This document shows positions 47,410 through 56,791 of a stretch of 64,000 bases of DNA, piece after piece (positions within the stretch are counted from its first letter, which is position 1; every line of letters begins with the position of its first letter). This DNA comes from Pocillopora verrucosa (lineage: Eukaryota; Cnidaria; Anthozoa; Scleractinia; Pocilloporidae): positions 10,831,665 through 10,895,664 of the forward strand of contig NC_089314.1 in assembly GCF_036669915.1 (NCBI RefSeq). The letters run 5' to 3'. The notes beneath the pieces are model-generated. The model worked only from the letters and a program-made list of their open reading frames with translations. It was not told the origin of the DNA and ran no database searches. Position numbers and translations under genes: made by a program.

Positions 47410-48137
47410 TGAGTATTTTATCATAAGACCACTAATTGTTTAAATTTCGAAAATTTTGTTTCAAACTAAATATGACGCGATAGAAGGGCGCTCGCGGGAC
47501 AATAAAAAAGATTCTACAATAAAAAGTTTTCCTTTGCTTTTTCGAGTCAGAACAGTAAAACCACAACTCATCGAAAAACCGCGACTTTTTTCACTCTTTT
47601 CTTCTTTTCTTTAAGTTTTTGCAGCAAAGCTGCGTGAGTGCAGGGCCGGACGGCTTTTTTAGGACCGGCTCACGTCAAACCGGCCCTACACACGTCAGCG
47701 TTCACTTTGGTTTTCTTTTTGGGGGGGGGGGGGGGGGGGGGATATTACGCGTGCGGGGCTTTACAGGTCTTATGATGACTATTATGCACAAGCAAAGTTG
47801 TGAAAAATTCGTGAATGTCTTCAACAGTAGTATTCTCTACTGACTGACAGCAGACTCTAAAAGAATGGAATATTCGGTAAACGTAACAAAGCTGGTTCAA
47901 CTTCTGTCATCTATCTCTGATTTTTGGTCGATGGTTTGTTTGTCGTCTGTCAGCCAACTTCTATCTGTTAGTTAACTGACTGTCATCGGACGTGTCTGAC
48001 AGCTTACAGGTTCTTACTGATCGTTGATGTGTTGGTCAAATGTTACTAAGTTGTTAGCTGACAGTTTACCAACAGTCAGTAAAGGGGGGCTCTTATTAGC
48101 TTTTAGCCAAAATTTGGCATTAAATTTTGTATTTTAG

Positions 48138-48200
48138 GACTTAGCTGGCAAGCAGTTGATTCCCCCGACAAGTTTGGTTTATCACAACTCATGATTGCAG
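48138..48200 (+). pseudogene. Stray copy of FANK1 exon 3 (unit 4)
   Basis: 63 bases with ATTTTAG acceptor and GTAACA donor. One change turns the ankyrin SPLMIA into SQLMIA, altering the conserved proline of the TPLH-type motif. Units 2 and 3 lack this exon. Confidence 0.85.
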
Positions 48201-48649
48201 GTAACACAATCCACCGCTAATTACTGACACAATAGCTTAAACTAAAACTATGACATGGTTTTGATGATAAATTGTTCGGTGTTTCCATCACATTGTCACA
48301 ATCATATATTAGAAAAATTCCAAGTTAAATGAACTGTATAACGTACTTAATTTGGTACCATCTACAACCAGTTCTGTTTGATTGAAAATATTTGAGGATT
48401 TTTTTCTTCACTGTGACATATTCTACTGCCTATGAATACTTCTTTTCAAAATTCCTGTTGGCTACATTTGTCACAAATAATTGTTATACCAGCTAACTAT
48501 GAACTATTATTTCTTCTCAATCAGTTTTAGCTTCGTCCTCTTTTTTAGGTTTTTCTCACCAGATCTGTAAGCTTTGCAGGGTTTTCAGTTTCCCACCTGG
48601 GCAGAGGTAACATATCGAAATTAAATTGTTTTTTCCAATGGTATTTTAG

Positions 48650-48757
48650 CCCAAAAAGCTTATGTAGACGTGGCACGAGTTTTGCTGGAAACTGGCGCAG
48701 ATGTGAACTTCCAAAGCAGCAGTGGAAAAACAGCCTTGATGATGGCTTGCTTCTCAG
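48650..48757 (+). pseudogene. Stray copy of FANK1 exon 4 (unit 4)
   Basis: 108 bases, splice sites kept. The ankyrin glycine in KGYVDVARV is changed to alanine (KAYVDV). It is 449 bases after the exon 3 copy and in the same phase, so a two-exon stretch would still splice in frame. Confidence 0.85.
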
Positions 48758-50386
48758 GTTTATAACTTGTGTTATTATATATCCTAAGTTAGTTAGTACG
48801 AGGCCTTATTTATTGCCCGAGGGCCCAGTCAATAACTTACAGGACGGGCAGTTCATAACTTACAGTACGGGCGTCGCACACGGTTAGTAAGAGCTTTCGC
48901 CAAAGGTCCAATCTTTGTAAAGGAAGATTTTGAAACTTGACAGAAAATGTTTTTACTTACATACTATGTCAAAAAATCTAGTCATCTCCCCATGTAGTGT
49001 GATCTGTAATTATTTCTCTTGGTCCTGATGATCGCTTTTTGCTTTGCGGTTTCTAGTTGAACTGTGGCTCTCAAGGCCTCTCAAGGCTTTCATCTCTAGA
49101 CACTGGTCAAAAGGCAAACCAACCTCTGTACACGTAAGAGGGTTCTTCTGTTAATTCGTAGAGTGGATTTTGTTTTTCTTCACACCCATTTGTACTTGAT
49201 TTTGTTGCGTGATTAAGATTTCCTTCGTGCCGAAGCAAAGAATCAGTGAAGAATCAGTGTTTATACAGACAATTGAGTATACCGTGTACGACAACCATTT
49301 TATTGTTCCCAAAATGTGATGAGGTTAATTTCACGGTTTTTTAAGTTTGTACAGACAATTGGGTTAAATACTTATTAATATATTTCATCTTAAATTTATT
49401 TAATTTCTGTGATGAAAGCGAACTTCGTCAAAGCTTTCGTTGGTAAACGCAAATATGCTACTCCGTAATTTGCTGAATTTCAGACAGAAATAAAAAGCTT
49501 TAATTAATCAAGAATAGCATCATTTTTTGTATTAGTCATCTTGGCTGGCAAATCCCCACGATTCAGTCATGAGCCCGCATTCCAGGTACTCGTGAACACT
49601 GATTAGAGATCAGCGAAGGGAGATTAGAGGGAGAGGAGTGGTGGAATGGGACGGGCGTAGTTATAGCTAAGACAACTCCTGGCAAATCAATAAGATCATA
49701 CTGCCGTTTACGTGAATCGACTCCTCTGGAGCGCGAGCACTCTCTTCAATGTGTTTCTCTTTCATTGTTAATCATTCGTTGTTAACACCTATTGAGTGAA
49801 AAATAACCTTTTATCGATAAACTCAACAACTTTATTAGGCAATTAGTTAATATTACAAGGTACATTGAAATCGATCAGAGCGTTAAAGTATCATACTCAT
49901 AAGCCTTTGTAAAACGGAGATCACTTTAAGTTATGATCTCTTCGCCTTTGCCAGTTTTCAATTTGTATACTTAGTACGCGGTTAAGAAAATTATCTAAGA
50001 AAGTCGATATACTTTTTTCTACAGCTCTACGATGAGCCATACTTAAAACCTACAGCTTTATTTCATGACTCCTCCTCACTTCTCTCAATGCTGTCCAAAA
50101 GTTTCTACTAAATTTATGTATCGTATTGAAAACCAAATTTTCTTTTCATGTGCCATACTCAGCTAATATGGTACACAAACTACACAATAAACTGTTTTTA
50201 TTGTAGACCTATTAACACTCCTTTGAAACAACGGTGAATTTTAATAATGTGTGTTGAGTATCATAACATGGCTTTTCAATAAACTACATTGAAACTGAAG
50301 TATCTAGATCTCTTTCTTTACCATTCCGTACATTAACTGATTTTTCCATGCGTGAAATTTTTACCATAAATTTGTCACTGCTTTCT
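48758..50386. other. Non-coding part of unit 4
   Basis: Contains a shortened FANK1 intron 4 copy, a FANK1 3'-region copy (49256-49520), and a join near 49655 where the BTB relic and GAGGGG tract found in other units are missing. The rest is the KLHL downstream spacer. Confidence 0.6.
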
Positions 50387-52984
50387 TTATCTTAAGTTTT
50401 CTTTCTTGACAGGCAAATAACACAAGACTGCGTTTTCACTTACTTTTGCTAAGTTTTCCCATTCACCTAGGTGGACAGGATAATTTTTCTCCGGAGGAAT
50501 TCTAATACCACTATCAATAGGAAAGTTGTTAATCAAGAAATACACCCTCCTTTCAATTTCAAACGCACCTAAGTTGTTGTGCGGGATAAGTTTCTGCTCC
50601 ACAACAGACCAGGTGTCCTTACGTTTGTCATATAATTCCACAGGTGGACTGCCCCCCAATCCAAAAAGTGGATATAAAAAACCAATGCTTGAATTGGAAC
50701 CCCCTGCCACACATAGTCTGTTATTGACTACAAAAATACTAGCCCCAAAATGAGGATGGCAGGTCGAAGCTTTACGTTCCCATTCATTTTTCTCTGGGTC
50801 AAAACAATGAACTACCGCTGGTTTGCCGATACTATGACGATCTTCGCAACCATGAATTACATATATTTTACAATTCATGACTGTCGCCGCAACAGAATGA
50901 AAAATTCCTTCATGCTTGGGAAAATTCAACTCTCGCCCAGCTTGCCAAACGTTATTGCTCAAATCGTACCTTTGAGGAGGATTTGATTGAGTTATGACAT
51001 ACAAATATTCACTGACTGAGCATACGCAGATTTTAGCCGGGCTGAGCGATTCGTCTTTGCGTTCCCTTATATTCAACTTTGGAAGTTTTTCCCACGTGTT
51101 ATTTAATATGTGATAACGGTATACAACATATTCGTGGCACCCCTGTTGCTCTTGTCCGGGTGTGACTACATACAGGTAATTTCCAATCAATTCTGCAGAT
51201 TGACATTCATCAGTTTTTTCACCCAGCCGAGCAACCGATGCCAAAGGCTTCCACAATTTGGTGTCAACATCAAAATATTGAGCCAAAGCGTCTTCGTTAC
51301 CTCTTACCATTGTTCCTCTTTTTGAATCTCGAGTAGGATGGATGGCCACGAGAACCTGAAATAAAAAAAAACTTGGAATGAAAATGACCTCGTTGACGCA
51401 CGCAAGTGATATCGAAATCATTATGCTGGACGAGGCTTTGGTTAAAGCTGGGAAAAAACGATATGATTGTTAAAAATTCAGTGTTCCATTGCAAAAGATC
51501 GCTCCATGATCGGTTTACTTTGAATCCATAGTTATTGATTAAAGAAATCCTAGTCGGTAACGTCTAGAATTTGACCCCAACGGTTTTTCTAGGAAGGAAA
51601 TGCATTGAAGCGCGTAATATTTATTCATCGCAAACCACTATGTTAGCGGCGAGGCACATGAAAATACATGCACAAGAGGAAAGACCGTTCATTGCAAACC
51701 TTAAAAGCCCTGTCATTGTTAAGAATCATCGTCAAATGGATAAATTTAGTTGTAATATTTTGCAATGGAGAAGGTGTGCTTCGAATTTAAATAAGAAGTT
51801 TTTCGTCTCCATCCACAGGACTCGTGGCAGGCAGAACGACTTAATTGCATTACCCGATCGCCTGTTCAAAGAGAGCGTAACTCAAAAAAACCAATTATAA
51901 CTCTGAATAAGGTAACCTAACAATTTCTCCCAGAAAGGGAAGATTTTTCATACATCACATTAACGCTCACGGCCGAGAGGATTTCACATTTTCTCCACCG
52001 ACACAATCGGAAATATTTGGAAACAATAATGAGACTAAGTCAGAATGTCAGGAGAGTCTATGAAAACCGTGCTCTCCTTAGTCGAGTGATCAGGGTATGC
52101 CATGAACAAAAATACAATTTTTACATACATAGACAAATGTAAGATGACTTGAATTAAATTCTTACCGGACACATTGATCTTGGTTTCATTTTCTCTGCAG
52201 CAAATTCATGTGAAGGCATGCAGCGATGCATCATGGATTCTTGCAGGTGAATGTTCACCTCAGGAACTCGCTGCATTTCATCTGTTTTCAACTCTTCAAT
52301 CACAGTCTTCACGTCTACCAGCCCCAGACGAACAGCTCCGATAACTTTCCCAGCAACTGGCATCCTCTCTTCCCCTTTGTATTTGATCCACTTCATCACT
52401 GATTTGAAGACGAAAGCTTCAGAGGGTGAATTGAGGTCATCACGACCAAGAAGGCTGAGTAGTTGATCTGCATTGATATGAGTTAGGAATTCTTTACTAT
52501 CGCAAACATCTTTGTAAATGGATGCCATCTTGGCCTCTGCGGCCTCTTGCAGATCTGTCAGACCGAGTCTTTCGGCGACAGCACACAGCATGGAGTAGTT
52601 CTTGAGGTCAATTTCATTTTCTTTGAATTCCTTCTCAAGGAAATCCCAACACAGTTGAACAACACTCGCGATTTGAAGCTGACTAGCTGTGAGAAGAACC
52701 TCAGATACGTTCTTCTGGTTGACGTGAAGGTCACCACTGTAGATGGAGTCCATAACGATCTTGAATATCTCCGGTGAAATGCTTTTTTCTTTCAGTTCGA
52801 TCAGTTCCTGGTCCGCTTCTTTCCCATCCGTAAATATGGCGTGGAAATAATCGCTATACGACGCAAGAACAACTCGGTGAGCTGGGAAAAGTGTATCGCC
52901 CACTTTTAAACGAACGTCGATAAATTCACCTTCTCTACGGAACTCGGAACACTTAGGGAGAAGAATTCTAGAATGGGCCTCCAT
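50387..52984 (-). CDS. KLHL-like BTB-BACK-Kelch protein, array copy 4
   Basis: Exons 52984-52166 (BTB-BACK, 273 codons) and 51355-50387 (Kelch), phase 0, 595 residues. It starts MEAHSRILLPKCSEFRREGE. The linker between exon junction and DALAQYFDVDTKLW is the shortest of the four. The loop after AGGSNSS is the longest (IGFLYPLFGLGGSPPVELYD), and the early blade loop reads VTPGQEQQGCHEYVVYRYH. The Kelch core motifs QRYDLSNNVWQAG, HCFDPEKNEWERKA and KRKDTWSVVEQ are kept. The frame is intact. Cullin-3 adaptor role inferred from the family. Confidence 0.9.
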
Positions 52985-53278
52985 CTTTATGCTGTTTCAA
53001 TTAGCGGAGATCTATGCTTGTAGAAACTTCGAAAGAAACAAGAATGTGTTTGTTCGTGGTCGCGTGACCTCCCACTGAAAACTATGCTAATTTCCACTTG
53101 TATTGGTTTCTTAGTTACTGGTGACATACACCCAGTGATGCAGAGAATAACTTGCAAAGATCTCAAAGGGTCTCTGTTTGGGCTTAAGCCCGACGATAGT
53201 CTTTTTGAAATTACAATGGCAAGTAACAATGGTATATCTGAAGAGGGCCGAGGTGTTAAATAAATCAAAATTTGTAAT

Positions 53279-53971
53279 TGCCCCCGCAAGGTTTTTGGCC
53301 CCAGAGGGCCAAAAACCCGAGGAGGCACCTTAGGACTCCCCGTGTAATATAGAGGAAGACTGGAGAAGAGAGAATGTGGGTATTTTCGGTAGATCATAAC
53401 CAGAAAAAATCTCGATTTGATCGCTTGCACGGCCGCAAGGTATCAACGTTTTTCCCGCAAATGGTCATGGGCTGCCAGTAAAAAGACACGCGCGCGAGGA
53501 CTTTTAGGATCGGCGTCTTTGACACGAGATTTGTCCTAGTATAGAGGAAGACTGGAGAAGAGAGAATGTAGGCCCTCTTAAGGTATAATTTTGTGTCTAA
53601 TAACTATATAATAATAAATTGTTCTTCAATACTGTCTATAAATTGTTCTCCAATGCCACCCATAACATTCCAATGTTAAAACTCACCCAAGTCCCTACAT
53701 TCTGCTTCTTCTTGATCGTGAAGAACAAACAAATCCTAAGTTAAACCACACAGCAAAAAAAAAAAAAACCCCAAGCACTTCGCAAAACTACATTTTGTAC
53801 ACTTGTAGTATTTTGAGATGCAAAATTACTAACACCAAAGTACTGAGCCGCAATTCCGTAACAGCATAACAGAAAAATTACACAACTGTAAACAACAAGC
53901 CCAACTCAAAAAAAAAAAAAAGAAAATGGTACTGTAGGGCGGGGGCAGCTCTAGTGAGAACTATAACTATT
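53279..53971. repeat. Insertion unique to unit 4 upstream of KLHL copy 4
   Basis: Interrupts sequence that is continuous in units 1-3 (between AAATTTGTAAT and GGTAATAGGAC). It contains a hairpin (GTTTTTGGCCCC / GGGCCAAAAAC at about 53290-53320) and a 31-base direct repeat (TATAGAGGAAGACTGGAGAA onwards) at about 53348 and 53540. Two A runs are present (53755-53768, 53908-53920). No protein could be recognised. Confidence 0.65.
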
Positions 53972-54112
53972 GGTAATAGGACCGTGAGGTGTCCAATTTG
54001 GTCTGTATCATACGAGTGATTAACAAAATCGGTCGACCGCGAAACGGGAGTCCGATTTGTTAATCACGAGTATGATTACAGACAGAATTGGACAACAAGA
54101 AGTCCTGTTACC
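53972..54112. repeat. Foldback element upstream of KLHL copy 4
   Basis: Same hairpin as at 31628. Here the outer arms extend to ATTGGTAATAGGAC / GTCCTGTTACCAAT. It now lies about 1 kb from the start codon because of the insertion next to it. Confidence 0.7.
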
Positions 54113-54768
54113 AATTAATCATGATCGTTTCAATTACAAAAAACAAATACACCCAGAACAAATGTCTCCAGTGGAGATGTCTTAAGTTAAAAATAGACAA
54201 TCAAAGACTGTGGCTTCTGGTATGGCACAGTTTTTACTGTATTTAAAAGAACTAGAAGTTGTATAATGACCCTAGAAGGTCGTGATGCAGAATATTTGTC
54301 TCACAAGCAAAACAGAAAACCTAACGCTTCCAAAAATATTAATGAGTACCCTGTTCCACAAAAGAAAGATGATTACCACAGCTGTCTCAATTTTTTCCGA
54401 GGGTTTTAATGGCATAAACTTCTGTCTCAACACCCACCCCTTGGGAAGGCAACGGAATTGTTCTGACCAAATACGAGGAGAATAAACTAGCACGCTTTTG
54501 ATCCAGCAAATCGTCTTTATTTTTTCGAGAAATCTGGACAAAGCAAACGGCATTATTCCACGCTATTTCAATGATTTATCAATACCAAGAAAGTAATTTA
54601 ATAAAATATCTGTTACTGAGGCCGTTTCCACGTACATTAGGCCCCAGAACTATCAGTGTGAAAATAAGAAAGCCCGATTCTTAACTTTCGTCTTTCGAAA
54701 CGGAATTCGAATTCTACGTACATTCCTGAAAATCATTACTCATTCAGTTTTCGAGGACTACAACCCGG

Positions 54769-54903
54769 GGCCGGTTCAAAAGCCTTTTTGAGAGCATCCG
54801 ATCATCAAGTTGAGGACAAACAATAATTCTACCAATTTTTTTTATTATTTCACAGCTTTTAGAACTGAAATCAGATTTCTCACTAACCGGCCCCGGGTTG
54901 TAT
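54769..54903. repeat. Short element with ACAACCCGGGGCCGGTT inverted ends
   Basis: TACAACCCGGGGCCGGTT near 54769 is the exact complement of AACCGGCCCCGGGTTGTA near 54885. It lies at the edge of the second extra block of unit 4 (about 54420-54864), which separates CATAAACT from GAAATCAG, adjacent in the other units. Confidence 0.6.
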
Positions 54904-55038
54904 CTTAAACCAACTTTGAACAATTCGGCGCTGAAGTTTAATATTAGACTAACTTAACGTTTTACTTATTTTCCAGCTGACAGAATTAACGTCAATAAAT
55001 TTGATTCAGCGTTACTCTGCTGTAAAACTCTCGTTCCT

Positions 55039-55110
55039 CAAGGGTAGGTAGCACAAAACTGCGTCATTGCTAATCTTTCTAAGATTCTCCCATTCATCTT
55101 AAGGCACAGG
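55039..55110 (-). pseudogene. Relic of a Kelch-exon C-terminus (end of unit 4)
   Basis: Decayed KLHL ending as at the other junctions (CTCAAGGGTAGGTAGCACAA...CCCATTCATCTTAAGGCACAGG, read on the minus strand). Its presence here shows the array continues the same order to its right end. Confidence 0.55.
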
Positions 55111-55332
55111 ACAACACTAACAATCGAGTTTTATCATTAGCGATTGATAGTTTAGCACTAACAGTTGAGTTTTATCACTAACGATTGATATTTTTGGCAC
55201 AAATGGCTCCCCATACTTTTGTGACACACTTCTACTTAACTACCATTTAATACAGCCCTCGGTTTGCAATGTGTTCTCAGTCTTGTAATCAAAGAGGAAA
55301 AGATTTTATTTCGAGTTATCAGACACTTTGAG

Positions 55333-56326
55333 TTAGTGTTTTTTTCAAGTTCATCAGGATAGGGTCATTAGTACCAACCCATCTAATTCAAATTTAAGTC
55401 TGTTATGATTGACACAGCTTTGTACAATTTTCTTCTAAATCACCAGGTAATTTTCTTTGAGTCACTCCCATGCAAAAACCTCTCCATTGTTTTCACATTG
55501 TAGTCCAAAATAAACACCCTTATTGGCTAAAGTGAGACCATGCTCCCATCAAAATGAGTGTTTTATTTTTCAGAGCTCTTTTAAGTGGCTGAGAAAATGA
55601 CCCTCCCCCTATTAGAGGTCTGAAAAGAAAAAAAATTGTTCAAACTTTCTCACAGATCATTTTAGTGACATTATGAAGAGACTATTTTGATGATTTATGT
55701 CCTGGTCCTATCAAGCATCTCAAAAGAAACTTACTATTCAATACAATTACAACTTGTTGTGGATCTTTAGTCCCCAGCACCCCAGCCCTTAATTCTAATA
55801 GGGTGGTGTTATCATTTTCACCCCCCTCAACTCATTTTTCCTTCATTATCTTTATTTTTTATCCTTTACATCCTAACAGCAGTATGCAGTTTCTCCAAAC
55901 TGGTATCTATACATTTGCTAACAAACCTGTCAAGGAGAATTTGTTTAACAACCAAGAGCTTCTTTGGTTGGGGGATCATTTCTTTTATTCTCATGACCTT
56001 AATGTTTGATGAAGGGCTAATGTTGTAAGGAGAAATTAGATGCTGGTCACTCTCAAAGGTCAAATGGTGCAGAAAATTGTCAGTAATGGACTTTCAAGGT
56101 GTGAAAAAGGCTTTGCTATTTCAGAGCTATTTATGTTTCAGTAAGTTTCTCCTTTCTTTTCAACAGGAATGTTTTTGAAGGTCTGGAGGCTCGCACACAG
56201 TACCGATACAGACTGAAGTGTATGAATGATTTTGGTTCAAGTGCCTGGAGTGCTGTTGTCACTGTGTCAACCACAAAGAAACCTCAAACCAGCGAAGATC
56301 TCCAGAGGGCTGTCATTAAGGGAGAC
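55333..56326 (+). repeat. Copy of FANK1 intron 1 (3' part) and exon 2
   Basis: Closely matches about 21254-22281. It contains the exon 2 copy at 56167-56326 with its CAACAG acceptor; the copy breaks off after AAGGGAGA, before the exon's end, so it has no donor. The MITE-like family 2 copy at 55858-56060 is inside the block. The block lies beyond the array, so FANK1 exon 2 sits downstream of copies of exons 3 and 4. Confidence 0.85.
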
Positions 56327-56329
56327 TGA

Positions 56330-56791
56330 CTTGGGCTTCTGCTTCCTGGAATGACGGTGTTACAAACGCTGGCGTTAAGTGGGGTAGAAGGTGGTGTTCT
56401 ACAAGAATATCATCTGAACGCTCTGTTTTCTGGGCTCTACAAAAAGATGTCTTGGAGGATGCTTTCTTTCCATGGCTTTAGCATGATAGATTGCCTTGTC
56501 CCTCTCTCCAAAAGATCGCACCATCTTTTTAGTTTAACCGAGTTGAATCTTGACCAGTTGCTAATAGATGAATGTAAATTATGCAGTTTCCTGGAAAGCT
56601 TAAGATTTATTCATTGTCTGCAACGCCTCAATTTAAATAATAAGGCTCAAAATACAACCGACTGCTTCACAACGGAAGCCAACAAACTCGATTGTTTCAT
56701 ACTAACTTCCCTCACACATCTGAAGGGTGCTGCATTGTTTGTGCTGTGTTTTTGGGAAAGAAACTTTTCTATACCAGTGCCTTTTATCGCC
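56330..56791 (+). pseudogene. NLR-type leucine-rich-repeat fragment
   Basis: An open frame reading LGLLLPGMTVLQTLALSGVE, then LFSGLYKKMSWRMLSFHGF, SLTELNLDQLLIDECKLCSF and LESLRFIHCLQRLNLNN. This is the spacing of the LRR arrays of cnidarian NACHT/NLR-type immune receptors (layout recalled, not searched). The fragment begins within four bases of the break in the FANK1 exon 2 copy, is preceded in frame by TGA, and has no NACHT or other domain with it. The LRR pattern fades after LTSLTHLKG. Most likely a non-functional scrap; an exon of an unseen gene is less likely. Confidence 0.55.

Larger units (their letters stand above)
47274..55200. repeat. Tandem array unit 4
   Basis: Keeps FANK1 exons 3 and 4 (48138-48200 and 48650-48757), lacks the BTB relic, carries KLHL copy 4, and has two extra insertions at 53279-53971 and about 54420-54864. 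It is more diverged from units 2 and 3 than they are from each other. The right edge is set where the shared ATGGCTCCCCATACTTTTGT block ends. Confidence 0.8.

Noticed and set aside
33279-48757. Working extra FANK1 genes in units 2-4
   Set aside because: No unit has the FN3 exons or exons 5-6, so none can encode the protein.
52987-53430. A 147-residue minus-strand frame upstream of KLHL copy 4
   Set aside because: It runs from the conserved upstream region into the unit 4 insertion, so it cannot be an inherited gene, and it resembles no family.
54272-54553. A 93-residue minus-strand frame
   Set aside because: It lies across an insertion boundary in unit 4, has no counterpart in the other units, and resembles no family.
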